Of a stretch of DNA of 64,000 nt, positions 47,001-59,598 are shown piece after piece; the first letter of the stretch is position 1; every line of letters starts with the position of its first letter. Under the pieces are notes generated by a model. It searched no databases, had not been told where the DNA came from, and worked only from the letters and a program-made list of their open reading frames with translations. This DNA is from Cannabis sativa. Its lineage: Eukaryota; Streptophyta; Magnoliopsida; Rosales; Cannabaceae. The stretch spans positions 6,006,812-6,070,811 of the forward strand of contig NC_083604.1 of NCBI RefSeq assembly GCF_029168945.1. The letters are read 5' to 3'. Position numbers and translations under genes: made by a program.

Positions 47001-48687
47001 CCAACACATCCATCTCGTAACAAATCCCTAGCTTTCAACGCTGAGATTCTTGGAACACGAGAACCTTGGACCGAACCAACAAAAACAAAAGGTTCCTCAT
47101 TTTCCGGTTCAAAAGTCACCATTTTCCGTTTACAATCAATACTAGCAGAGTATTTGGACAAAAAGTCCATACCAAGTATAATATCAAATTCGGCCAATGG
47201 TAACTCCACGAGATCAACACTCAATTCTCTATCTTCAATTCTAATTATTACTGACCTAATCCATTTTCTTGAAATAATTAGTTCTCCATTAGGCAACAGG
47301 GTTCCAAACCCCGTCTCAAGAATATCACTAGGTCTATCAAACTGATCAAGGAGTCTTGATGACACATAAGACCGAGTAGCACCCGAATCAAATAAAACAG
47401 TATAAGCAAAACCATTGATTAGAAGGCCGACTTGTAACTGCGAAGGACTGGCGGCGGCATGCCCGAGTTATAGCAAAGACACGAGCGAGGTGCAAGTACG
47501 GGTTTGACCTCGGGCTTCGGTTCCTCTTTCCTCGGCCGAGGACAGTCTTTCCTGAGATGTCCCACCGAACCACATTGAAAACAGGCTCTCCGGTTACAAA
47601 CCCCGGGATGATGCTTCGTGCAACGCGGGCACTCAGGATAAGAATAAGTACCGACGTCCTCCTCTATTACGGTTTCCTCGAAACCTTTTTCCTTGCCCCC
47701 GAACTTCCCGAAGATGGAAAAGTTCTTTTCCTCTGTTCAAGGGTAGAACCCCCACTCTCTTTTTCAGGACTCGACATAGGGAGAGTAGTAATCCCACCAA
47801 CACCAGAAGACTCTCGGGTTTCTTGTAAGAATTTAACTGCTCCTTCAGCTCGAAGAGCCTTATCAACCATTTCTGCATAGGTTGTGGTATCATTTGTTGT
47901 AATAACCAGGTCATGTCTGATTTTGGCATTCAGCCCGACCAAATACTTTTCTTTCTTGCTGAAATCTTGTTGGTACAATTCGGAGGCCAACTTGGCCAAG
48001 CGATCAAACTTGGTGGTATATTCGGTCAACGACATACCCTCGCCTTGTACCAACTCAACAAATTCCTTCCGCTTTGCCCGCGGACCGCCTCGTTGTAATA
48101 CTTGGCATTGAACAATTCCGGAACTCTTCCTGGGTCATTCTGGTCACATCTCTGGTGAGGGATACCATTTCCCACCAAATCAGGGCATCCTCCTGAAATT
48201 GGAACGTGGCACATGCCACCCTATCATTTCCAGCTACTCCCATAAAATTCAATATTTTCTCAATAACAGTCAACCACTGCTCCGCCTTTAAAACATCAGG
48301 GCCTCCCAGAAATACTGGAGGCGCTTGTTTTCTGAACCTCTCATATAAAGGCTCCATGCGGTTTCCAGCAATATTTAGCTCAGCTAGCACCACAGGGGCT
48401 GCGGGAACTGCAGGAGCCGCAGCAGGCGGTTGCGGGGGAGGCTCAACAGGAGCATCCCGTTGCCTGAGTCGTCGGATCTCTTCTTCTTATTGCTCAATTC
48501 TAGTTTGCATCTCAGCAAACCTTTGTTCCCAATCAACAGGGGCCTGAGGTGGATTCTCCTGTCCACCTCTCGGGACTCGACCGCGGCCTCTACCGCGCCC
48601 ACGGGGGTTTTGGGGATTTCTACCACCCCGACCACCTCCGGTCTCAACCAATTCACCCTGCCTTCTAACGTTTCGCTGGTCGTCCAT
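44057..48687 (-). pseudogene. C internal 2 gag-pol, several apparent frameshifts
   Basis: Same polyprotein as internal 1. The 717-residue stretch from 46210 to 44057 (end of RT, RNase H, integrase, chromodomain) is intact, with the usual SDRDPKF in integrase. Apparent frameshifts occur near 46236, 46438, 47420-47500, 47649-47702 and 47935-48150, and the TAA of internal 1 recurs at 48487-48489. Most differences from internal 1 sit at CAG or CTG and look like base-calling errors, so the real copy may be much less damaged. Confidence 0.9.
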
Positions 48688-48927
48688 TATTTAGGACTTA
48701 GCCTGCGAACCCACAAGGCACGTAGGTCAGACAGTGGTCAAAATACTTTCAAGACCGCAATTAAAATTTAAAACATCTTATTTAATCATATATACAACAC
48801 TACATATCTTAAAATAGTTTGCAAAAGAAATAAAGCTTACGGAACCGTGAGTTGAACTCGACACTGGCCTTAATTGTACATATCTTGACGGTCTTCAGTG
48901 AACAACCCAGTGGCTCTGATACCAAAC

Positions 48928-50806
48928 TGTAACGCCCGTATTTTATAATAGTAAAATCCGAAGTCTAATTTTTTATAATTAATATATTAATAATTATATG
49001 GATCGGGATCCCGAGTATCAAAATACTTGTTAAAAGTGTTTTACTAATGTGTACATATACATATTTTTTTTTTTAAATTTAGCGGACAAGCATCCTCAAA
49101 ATACAGACTCCAAAATACTAATAAACCGAAACCCTCCAGGTTGCACTGCCGCGATATGTACAATCATGCCGAGTTCCACCTCACTGTTCCTCCAGCTTTG
49201 CTTTTCCTTTACCTACACAAGGTAGCAAACTGATGAGTCAACAGACTCAGTAAGATATGCAAGAAATATATAAAAGTAGCACGCGGCCAGCTTTATGATC
49301 AAGGCGCACGAGCTTAACAACGAAGCTCACCAAATGGTTAAGAACGTTCTTAAGGGTAGTACGACTACTATACCAAATGCACTAAAGTACCAACTCAGTA
49401 CTTGTGTTGGTAGAGCCCTAACAGTACTCCCAGAAATTACTAAGTGTTGTACCACGAACACGACGTACCCTGGGTACTCGTGTTGGTAACACCGTAACCA
49501 CATTAATATTCAAAACAAGCATATACATTCATATATATATATTCTTACGCTATCTTACCTCGTTCCTTGCTCAAGTGTGCCGGTCAGCCTGAGTGGAAGT
49601 GCAGCTCGACGTTTTACAGGGCCCTAAACCATAATGTTTAAAATCCGATGAGAGACTCGCTAAAACACTTATCGGGGATTTAAAATAGAAACTAAACTTA
49701 ACCCTATCCATAAAAAGGATGCCAACACCCTAATTTACTTAAAAACGGGAAAAACTAGGGCTCGGGAAAAAGCCCCAGCCGGCGGGCCGGTTCCCAACCG
49801 GAAGTCGGTTCACCGGGACCAACCGGTCGGCCAGGTTGACGCAGCTCCCAGGAACCGGAATTCCGGTTCTGAACTGGGAACCCAAAATCCGACCCCCACA
49901 ACTCAATTTAATCCCAAATTTTCTAAAAACTTCCAGAACACCTGTATGCATCATAATAAACCAAACCCAAGCAATAGAACTCAACAAATCAAACAAAATT
50001 TCAATTCACCATTAGAGCTCCAACTTGAGCTCACAAACTCAAATTTAAAACAACCATTAAAATACCTACTTAACTTAGCTTACAAAGATGAAAATAATCT
50101 CTATGCAACTCCGAAACTAACTTACACAATTCTTAAAGCTAACGACCATCAATTTCCCCAAATTCCTACTAAAACCTAACCTAACTACCAAAACTTCAAA
50201 AGAAAGAAGATATGAAGAATTACCTTAAACAAAGCTTTCAATCACAACCAATATCCTCTCGATTCAATTACACAAATCAAATTCCCTTGCCCAAGAGAAT
50301 CGAAAGAGAGAGAGAGAGAGAGATTTCTATTTTTCCTTCCTTTCTTCAAGCTTAAGCAAAGCTTTCTTTCTTCTTCTTTTTTTTTTCTTTTTCTTTTTTT
50401 AATTCCTTCACTAACCTATTCACAGCCAAATAATAACTAGAATAAGACAAAAGAAGTCTTGTAAAAGACCTTCTTGCCCCTCTCCAATAAAGAAATAACT
50501 AAAACATCCCAAGGGTAAATTAGTCATTTTCCAAACCCCGAAAATACCAACACCGCTAAAACTTAACAATGATATCCCGAAAAATATTCTAAACCATATA
50601 AAATGCGACTCTCTATAGGCCCAACGTCGCTTCCACAGCTTCCGAACACAATCACGTAAATTAAGAAATTACATAAATAACATAATAAATATATATGAAC
50701 TCAAATAAATTCCCATAATCGTATTATTTATTAATAATAATATAATCTCGTACATGAACCCTAATTATTTAATAATTTAAGGTATTAATCATATGCGGTC
50801 TTTACA
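48928..50806 (-). repeat. C array LTR3 (inner)
   Basis: 1879 bp; very close to the other LTRs, with clustered differences near 49302-49312 and 49779-49850. Confidence 0.95.
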
Positions 50807-50838
50807 ATTATCCCAGTTAAAAGGATTTTGCCCGAAAT

Positions 50839-53800
50839 CTACCTGAACAATTCAGGATGCTGAGTCCTCATATCAGATTCAAGTTCCCAAGTGGCTTCTT
50901 CCACTTTACTATTTCTCCAGAGTACCTTGACTAATGATATGGTTTTGGTTCGGAGAACCTTTTCCTTTTTATCCAGAATTTGCATTGGTTGTTCGTCATA
51001 TGATAAGTCAGGTTGCAATTCCAATGATTCGAAACTCAGAACGTGCATTGGATCAGACACGTACTTCCTCAGCATGGAAACATGAAACACATTGTGCTGC
51101 GCCGATAATGTCTTTGGAGGTAAGGCTAACCTATAAGCAACTTGCCCAACTTTTTCCAAAATTTCAAAAGGTCCAATAAACCTAGGGCTCAATTTACCTT
51201 TCTTCCCAAAGCGTCTGATTCCCTTCATCGGGGATACTCGTAGAAAAACATGATCACCGGAGTTGGAATGTAACATCCCGTCGCTTGGGATCTCGCATAA
51301 CTTTACGCACGCTTTGAGAAGCAAGCATTCGGGCTTTGATCTTGTCTATTGCTTCATTTGTCTTCTGGACTAATTCAGGGCCCAAGTATTTCCGTTCTCC
51401 TGTTTCGTCCCAATGAATTGGGGAACGACATTTTCTTCCATAGAGCAGCTCATAGGGAGCCATTCCTATGGTACTTTGATAGCTATTATTATAGGAGAAT
51501 TCAATCAGAGGCAAATACTTACTCCATGACCCTCCAAAATCCATAACACAAGCTCGTAACAAGTCTTCAAGTATCTGGATGGTTCGTTCAGATTGCCCAT
51601 CTGTTTGAGGATGAAAGGCTGTACTGAATTTCAAATTAGTTCCCATAGCCTTTTGCAAACTCATCCAAAACTTTGAGGTAAATTTATGATCCCTATCTGA
51701 AACAATTGACTTCGGTACTCCATGAAGACGGACAATTTCTTTCACGTACAAATCGGCATCTTGATCCCTTTGAATAGGTTACCTTAACAGGTAAGAAATG
51801 TGCTGACTTTGTAAAACGATCCACCACAACCCAAACTGAGTCGTACATTCCTGTGGTTCTAGGCAAGCCAACCACAAAGTCCATGGCAATGTCTTCCCAC
51901 TTCCATTCTGGAAGTGTTAATGGCTGAAGTAACCCCGCCGGTCGTTGATGCTCAGCTTTGATTTGCTGACAGGTTAAGCATTTAGTGACATAGTCCACTA
52001 CATCCCTCTTCATCCCATACCACCAGAAATAGGGCTTCAAATCCTGATACATTTTGGTGGTTCCTGGATGTAATGAGTAAGGGGTAGTATGAGCTTCTTC
52101 TAAAATTTCCTTTTTAAGCTCACTGAAATCAGGGACACACACCCGTGCTTTAAACAACAGCATCCCATTGTCAGAAATGGAGAAGTCTTTAGCTTTACCT
52201 GCTAAGACATCTTCTCGAATTTTTACCAATTCTGAATCTTCTAACTGAGCCATTCTGATTCTTTCCAACAAATCGGTGAAGTGTCAGATTAAATAATTTC
52301 TCAGTCACCAACTCAATGCTTGCCCTAGACATTTCCGAGGCTAGCTGAGAGGAAATCATGACCATATTAGCTATCTGATCAGGTCCTTTTCTACTTAAGG
52401 CATCTGCCACAACATTTGCCTTTCCAGGATGATACAAGATTTCATAGTCATAGTCTTTCACCAATTCTAACCACCTTCTCTGTCTCATATTCAAATCTTT
52501 CTGAGTAAAGAAATATTTGAGACTCTTGTGGTCAGTATAGATCTCAAACCTTTCACCATACAAGTAATGTCGCCAAATTTTCAAGGCGAACACCACTGCT
52601 GCAAGTTCTAGGTCGTGAGTTGGGTAGCGCTGCTCATAATCTTTCAATTGTCGGGAAGCATAAGCTATGACTTTATCTGCTTGCATTAACACACGGCCCT
52701 AAACCACCGCCTTGAAGCGTCACAATACACCACAAACTTTTCTTGATCAGATGGCAAGGCCAGGACAGGAGCTGTAATCAACCGTTGCTTCAGCTCTTGA
52801 AAACTCTTTTCACACTTATCTGACCATATAAATCGCTGATTTTTCCTAGTTAACTCGGATAACGGCATCGCAATTTTGGAAAATCCTTCCACAAAACGCC
52901 GATAAGAACCCGCTAAACCGAGAAAGCTTCGAATTTCGATGGATCGTTTTAGGTCTAGGCCAATTCTTCACCGCTTCAATCTTCCCTGGATCAACCATAA
53001 TTCCGTCTTTTCCAACAATATGCCCTAGAAAAGACACTTGCGACAGCCAGAACTCACACTTTTTGAACTTTGCATAAAGTTTATGATCTCTAAGCCATAT
53101 GAGAACCATTCGAAGATGTTGTTCATGCTCTGCTTCTGACCGAGAGTACACAAGAATATCATCGATAAATACTATTACAAAATTATCGAGGAAATCCTTA
53201 AATACTCTATTCATGAGATCCATAAAAGCTGCCGGTGCATTTGTTAATCCAAAAGACATAACCAGGAATTCATAGTGACCGTATCTGGTTCGAAAAGCTG
53301 TCTTCGGGATATCCTCTTCTCGAATTCTCAATTGGTGATATCCAGACCTCAAGTCAATCTTAGAGAATACTGTCTTCCCCTGGAGTTGGTCAAATAAATC
53401 ATCAATTAAGGCGAGAGGATATTTATTCTTAATGGTTAACTTATTCAGCTCCCGATAATCAATACACATCCGAAGAGTTCCATCTTTCTTTTTCACAAAA
53501 AGCACAGGGGCTCCCCAAGGTGACACACTAGGCCGAGTGAACCCTAGATCCAACATCTCTTGGAGTTGTATCTTCAGTTCTTTTAATTCAGCAGGTGCCA
53601 TTCGATAGGGTGCCTTTGAGACAGGTTCTACTCCAGGAATTAGATCAATAATAAAATCTATTTCCCGCTGAGGTGGTAATCCGGGCAATTCCTCTGGAAA
53701 CACATCCAGGAATTCCTTAACCACTTTAACTTCTTCAGGTCCAAGTAACACAGATTTACTGGAATCTACTACCACTGCCAGGAATCCAACACATCCATCT

Positions 53801-55475
53801 CGTAATAAATCCCTAGCTTTCAACGCTGAGATTCTTGGAACACGAGAACCTTGGACCGAACCAACAAAAACAAAAGGTTCCTCATTTTCCGGTTCAAAAG
53901 TCACCATTTTCCGTTTACAATCAATACTAGCAGAGTATTTGGACAAAAAGTCCATACCAAGTATAATATCAAATTCGGCCAATGGTAACTCCACGAGATC
54001 AACACTCAATTCTCTATCTTCAATTCTAATTATTACTGACCTAATCCATTTTCTTGAAATAATTAGTTCTCCATTAGGCAACAGGGTTCCAAACCCCGTC
54101 TCAAGAATATCACTAGGTCTATCAAACTGATCAAGGAGTCTTGATGACACATAAGACCGAGTAGCACCCGAATCAAATAAAACAGTATAAGCAAAACCAT
54201 TGATTAGAAGCTGACCTGTAACTACTGAAGGACTGGCAGCAGCATCTGCCTGAGTTATAGCAAAGACACGAGCAGGTGCAAGTACAGGTTTGACCTCGGG
54301 CTTCGGTTCCTCTTTCCTCAACTGAGGACAGTCTTTCCTGAGATGTCCCACCAAACCACACTGAAAACAGGCTCTCCGGTTACAAACCCCGGGATGATGC
54401 TTCTTGCAACGCGGGCACTCAGGATAAGAATAAGTCTGACGTCCTCCTCTATTCTGGTTTCCTCGAAACCTTTTTCCTTGCCCTGAACTTCCCGAAGATG
54501 GAAAAGTTCTTTTCCTCTGTTCAAGGGTAGAACCCCCACTCTCTTTTTCAGGACCCGACATAGGGAGAGTAGTAATCCCACCAACACCAGAAGACTCTCG
54601 GGTTTCTTGTAAGAATTTAACTCCTCCTTCAGCTCGAAGAGCCTTATCAACCATTTCTGCATAGGTTGTGGTATCATTTGTTGTAATAACCAGGTCATGT
54701 CTGATTTTGGCATTCAAATTTGACCAAATACTTTTCTTTCTAGCCGAAATACGGTTGGTACAAGTCCGGAGGCCAACTTGGCCAAGCGATCAAACTTGGT
54801 GGTATATTCGGTCACTGACATACCCTCGCCTTGTACCAACTCAACAAATTCCTTCCGCTTTGCCTTTGCGGACCGCCTCGTTGTAATACTTGGCATTGAA
54901 CAATTCCGGAACTCTTCCCGTGTCATTACGGTCACATCTCTGGTGAGGGATACCATTTCCCACCAAATCAGGGCATCCTCCTGAAATTGGAACGTGGCAC
55001 ATGCCACCCTATCATTTCCAGCTACTCCCATAAAATTCAATATTTTCTCAATAACAGTCAACCACTGCTCCGCCTTTAAAACATCAGGGCCTCCCAGAAA
55101 TACTGGAGGCGCTTGTTTTCTGAACCTCTCATATAAAGGCTCCATGCGGTTTCCAGCAATATTTAGCTCAGCTAGCACCACAGGGGCTGTGGGAACTGCA
55201 GGAGCCGCAGCAGGCGGTTGCGGGGGAGGCTCAACAGGAGCATCCCGTTGCCTGAGTCGTCGGATCTCTTCTTCTTGTTGCTCAATTCTAGTTTGCATCT
55301 CAGCAAACCTTTGTTCCCAATCAACAGGGGCCTGAGGTGGATTCTCCTGTCCACCTCTCGGGACTCGACCGCGGCCTCTACCGCGCCCACGGGGGTTTTG
55401 GGGATTTCTACCACCCCGACCACCTCCGGTCTCAACCAATTCACCACCGCCTTCTAACGTTTCGCCGGTCGTCCA
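50839..55475 (-). pseudogene. C internal 3 gag-pol, several apparent frameshifts
   Basis: Same polyprotein. It is the only copy with CAA instead of TAA at the gag position (about 55276), and it has the usual DYRELNK in RT. The largest open part is 54717-52846 (end of gag, zinc knuckle, protease, RT). Shifts appear near 51102, 51260-51310, 51755-51775, 52275, 52696-52712, 52940, 54715-54760, 54862 and 55445, again mostly at CAG/CTG sites. The start Met near 55475 is out of frame with the rest because of such a shift. Confidence 0.9.
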
Positions 55476-55716
55476 TTATTTAGGACTTAGCCTGCGAACC
55501 CACAAGGCACGTAGGTCAGACAGTGGTCAAAATACTTTCAAGACCGCAATTAAAATTTAAAACATCTTATTTAATCATATATACAACACTACATATCTTA
55601 AAATAGTTTGCAAAAGAAATAAAGCTTACGGAACCGTGAGTTGAACTCGACACTGGCCTTAATTGTACATATCTTGACGGTCTTCAGTGAACAACCCAGT
55701 GGCTCTGATACCAAAC

Positions 55717-57601
55717 TGTAACGCCCGTATTTTATAATAGTAAAATCCGAAGTCTAATTTTTTATAATTAATATATTAATAATTATATGGATCGGGATCC
55801 CGAGTATCAAAATACTTGTTAAAAGTGTTTTACTAATATGTACATATACATATTTTTTTTTAAATTTAGCGGACAAGCATCCTCAAAATACAGACTCCAA
55901 AATACTAATAAACCGAAACCCTCCAGGTTGCCTTTGCCGCGATATGTACAATCATGCCGAGTTCCACCTCACTGTTCCTCCAGCTTTGCTTTTCCTTTAC
56001 CTACACAAGGTAGCAAACTGATGAGTCAACAGACTCAGTAAGATATGCAAGAAATATATAAAAGTAGCACGCGGCCAGCTTTATGATCAAGCTGCCCTGA
56101 GCTTAACAACGAAGCTCACCAAATGGTTAAGAACGTTCTTAAGGGTAGTACGACTACTATACCAAATGCACTAAAGTACCAACTCAGTACTTGTGTTGGT
56201 AGAGCCCTAACAAGACTCCGTAAATTACTAAGCGTTGTACCACGAACACGACGTACCCTGGGTACTCGTGTTGGTAACACCGTAACCACATTAATATTCA
56301 AAACAAGCATATACATTCATATATATATATATTCTTACGCTATCTTACCTCGTTCCTTGCTCAAGTGTGCCGGTCAGCCTGAGTGGAAGTGCAGCTCGAC
56401 GTTTTACAGGGCCCTAAACCATAATGTTTAAAATCCGATGAGAGACTCGCTAAAACACTTATCGGGGATTTAAAATAGAAACTAAACTTAACCCTATCCA
56501 TAAAAAGGATGCCAACACCCTAATTTACTTAAAAACGGGAAAAACTAGGGCTCGGGAAAAAGCCCCAACCGGCAGGCCGGTTCCCAACCGGAAGTCCGGT
56601 TCACCGGGACCAACCGGTCGGCCAGGTTGACGTAGGCTCCCGAGAACCGAATTCCCGGCTCGAATCGGGAACCCAAAATCCGACCCCCACAACTCAATTT
56701 AATCCCAAATTTTCTAAAAACTTCCGGAACACTGTATGCATCATAATAAACCAAACCCAAGCAATAGAACTCAACAAATCAAACAAAATTTCAATTCACC
56801 ATTAGAGCTCCAACTTGAGCTCACAAACTCAAATTTAAAACAACCATTAAAATACCTACTTAACTTAGCTTACAAAGATGAAAATAATCTCTATGCAACT
56901 CCAGAAACTAACTTACACAATTCTTAAAGCTAACAGCCATCAATTTCCCCAAATTCCTACTAAAACCTAACCTAACTACCAAAACTTCAAAAGAAAGAAG
57001 ATATGAAGAATTACCTTAAACAAAGCTTTCAATCACAACCAATATCTTCTGATTCAATTACACAAATCAAATTTCCAGCTGCTGCCCAAGAGAATCGAAA
57101 GAGAGAGAGAGAGATTTCTATTTTTCCTTCCTTTCTTCAAGCTTAAGCAAAGCTTTCTTTCTTCTTTTTTTTTTCTTTTTTCTTTTTATTTTTTTAATTC
57201 CTTCACTAACCTATTCACAGCCAAATAATAACTAGAATAAGACAAAAGAAGTCTTGTAAAAGACCTTCTTGCCCCTCTCCAATAAAGAAATAACTAAAAC
57301 ATCCCAAGGGTAAATTAGTCATTTTCCAAACCCCGAAAATACCAACACCGCTAAAACTTAACAATGATATCCCGAAAAATATTCTAAACCATATAAAATG
57401 CGACTCTCTATAGGCCCAACGTCGCTTCCACAGCTTCCGAACACAATCACAGAAATTAAGAAATTACATAAATAACATAATAAATATATATGAACTCAAA
57501 TAAATTCCCATAATCGTATTATTTATTAATAATAATATAATCTCGTACATGAACCCTAATTATTTAATAATTTAAGGTATTAATCATATGCGGTCTTTAC
57601 A
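55717..57601 (-). repeat. C array LTR4 (outer, 5' LTR of the array)
   Basis: 1885 bp; slightly longer because of the poly-T tract near 57165-57195. Followed by the TCCCG duplication at 57602-57606. Confidence 0.95.
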
Positions 57602-57809
57602 TCCCGGATGTTGAGGGTTTGATTCCAGCCACCTCTATGATCTTCTCCAGCTGGTGGGGGCAGGTTAGGGTGGAATGAAGCTCAGCCGCCTCCCATCCTG
57701 TGGCCCGTGACTTATACCCCTCTTGGGCAATAGGACCCAGTGAGACATCTTCGAGGGTAGCCAGACGCTTACCGCTCTTCTTCGACGACTTTGAACCGGA
57801 CGCAGACAT
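57602..57809 (-). CDS. Element A antisense gene, start of the first coding exon
   Basis: Starts MSASGSKSSKKSGKRLATLE at 57809, 9 nt after an acceptor (TTTTTTCAG at 57819), and reads in frame across the TCCCG site into 35357. The N-terminus is Ser/Lys-rich and could be a nuclear signal. Taking the five coding segments of this gene (57809-57607, 35357-34353, 32476-32232, 32148-31379, 31301-30627) the total is 2898 nt, exactly 966 codons with no internal stop. The gene is now split by 22 kb of C and by E, so this copy is unlikely to yield a normal product. Confidence 0.72.
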
Positions 57810-57818
57810 GTTTTGATT

Positions 57819-58284
57819 CTGAAAAAAGAGTTAAGATTCCAGCTGTTAGGCCCCATACCAAACCCTAAACCAAGAAAAAGGGACTGGGGGTCCCCTAACC
57901 GCTGGAAAGAGGCCCCCTTCGGACGTCTGTCAACTAGAAAACCCTAGAAGGATTTCTTGGACAAAGGTCGGGTTCAATGAACTCACAGAAGACAACATTG
58001 TGCTTAAAAGAAAAAGAAAGGGCAGAGAATCGAGAAAAACAAATTCTTCTCTATGCCCTAGAAGGCCAGTACACAAAGAGTGTATGGTCCTTTGTAAAAA
58101 TAACAACGAATACGTGATAAGAGTAACCCTAACTCCAGAAATGGTGCATCTAGACCTGTTACGTGAAAAACCCAAAAGAATACATTCCCAGAAACTTCAA
58201 ATACCAAACCCATAAAAACAACAAACAGATAAGTAAAGCATGCCATGTACACAAACAGTAAAGCAAGAGATGCGAGAAACTTAC
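57819..58284 (-). other. Predicted 5'-leader intron of the A antisense gene
   Basis: Donor CACT|GTAAGTTTC at 58285/58284 and acceptor TTTTTTCAG|AATC at 57819/57818 on the minus strand. Same arrangement as in element B: a leader intron ending just before the start codon. Confidence 0.6.
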
Positions 58285-58482
58285 AGTGAAGTGTTGAAGC
58301 TGGGGGTTATGTTGTCGATCAAACAAAGGAAAGGTAGATTAACAGTGGTGGATGAAGGTTAACTGGGAAATTTGTAAAGTGTTCGAGGGCGTTCTCTTGG
58401 TCTGAGGATTTTTTTTTCTCTGGGAAACTCGAGCAAAGTTGGCAAGAAATGGGAAGTAACCGAAATGAAGGAAAGGTGGTGG

Positions 58483-58490
58483 CTTTTATA
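58483..58490 (-). promoter_or_regulatory. TATA box of the A antisense gene
   Basis: Minus strand CCTATAAAAGCC is a canonical TATA box, about 200 nt upstream of the leader donor. The remaining sequence up to the 3' LTR (58491-58821) is then promoter of this gene on one strand and the end of the A genome on the other. Confidence 0.62.
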
Positions 58491-58821
58491 GGCAAAAATG
58501 CATGAGGAACAGGCACTATCACCTACCAATCGAACGGTTGGGGAGACGCACGATTCGAATTCCCAAAGATCAACGGTTGGATTGATTCATGATTAAGGCG
58601 GTGGAAACATTTGAGTATCCGTCTGACACCATTAATGCGCTGTATCAATCAATGGGCATGAAACGAATCGACCTCTGCAAAAAGTGAATCGCTGCATTAA
58701 AGTCTATCATTAAATACACCCTCACGCGCTCAAAGCTCGCGCCAGGAAACCGAGGAGTCGACCGGAGGCACTTGAGCAAGCCTTGTTTTATTTTTCAAGT
58801 AAACAAGGCTTGAGGGGTAAA

Positions 58822-59598
58822 TGTTGCCCCTGATTTTGCCCAATATACGTGCAAGGACACGTGGATCAAACAGCTTAACGTTTAAATTATTTGCTAAGTC
58901 TTTATGTAAATAAGGTAGCATCCAGGACATGCCTCCCGGAGAAGACATAGGGAGCCCCATACGCTCCCGGAAGCCCAAGTAATACTAAGGCGTCTCCGCG
59001 AGGTGTCAGGCTTCCCCTGAGCAATCAAGTCGCATTTAATGCCGCATGGGAGGAAACGTGTTGGAACTGCTAACACGCAATAAAGTCTGACAGCACAAAC
59101 CGAAATCTGCAGCTACAAAGTAATGATCATTTAAGTCTATCGACGGCTACACTGTGAAGAGTCACATTAATCAAAAGACAATAAGGACATTCCACATAAA
59201 AGCCCTACAGCACCTAGGGATTTGACCATGCATTACTCATGGTATATTCATTGGGAATGCCCAACTTTATGGATACTTACAGATACACTTGTACAATAGT
59301 TCTGGGGATCACCCCACCAAAAACATTATAAATACCCCCTCAAAGCTCATTAAATGGGGTCGAGAATCTTGGGTTGCATAAGAGCAAGAAGAGTAAATAC
59401 TCACCAAGAACATTCTCTGTATTTATAAGAGTGAAACACTCACCAAATACATTCTCTGTATTAAAGACATCCATATATAATATAGACTCGTGGACTAAGG
59501 CTCATTAACGCCCGAACCATGTAAAAATCCTTCTCTAATTTTCTCACAGCTCTATAATCTTATAATATTTTATTGGTTACCAAAAACCTCGGTCAACA
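58822..59598 (+). repeat. 3' LTR of element A
   Basis: 777 bp, TGTTGCCCC...GGTCAACA, preceded by the purine tract GAGGGGTAAA. TATA box TATAAATA at 59327-59334. It preserves the uninterrupted sequence at the site where F sits in the 5' LTR (GAGAAGACATAGGGAGCCCC, near 58940). Confidence 0.93.

Larger units (their letters stand above)
35358..57601 (-). mobile_element. Element C array: chromovirus-type gypsy element with four LTRs and three internal regions
   Basis: Order along the + strand is LTR1 35358-37236, internal 1 37237-42141, LTR2 42142-44020, internal 2 44021-48927, LTR3 48928-50806, internal 3 50807-55716, LTR4 55717-57601. The whole array has one target duplication, TCCCG (35353-35357 and 57602-57606), and no duplication at the inner LTRs. 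This fits one insertion enlarged by unequal exchange between LTRs. Each internal region has a primer-binding site TGGTATCAGAGCC (initiator tRNA-Met) beside the LTR and a GGGGGGATAAT-type purine tract at the other end. The coding strand is minus. The period is about 6.79 kb. Confidence 0.96.
8102..59598 (+). mobile_element. Element A: Tat-lineage Ty3/gypsy retrotransposon carrying nested insertions
   Basis: The left LTR starts TGTTGCCCC at 8102 and the right LTR ends GGTCAACA at 59598. GTTCT precedes the left end (8096-8100, one base away) and follows the right end (59599-59603), the expected 5-bp target duplication. Gag-pol is on the + strand. An antisense gene lies between pol and the 3' LTR. 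Removing F, B, E and C with their duplications leaves about 12.2 kb. Lineage is assigned from two successive RNase H domains (a gypsy type, then an archaeal-like type with VDGAS) and the gag style. The sense genes carry stops and frameshifts, so A is not autonomous now. Confidence 0.88.

Noticed and set aside
57597..57809. The 70-residue ORF as a small independent gene
   Set aside because: Its reading frame continues exactly across the TCCCG target site into 35357, so it is the first part of the A antisense gene.
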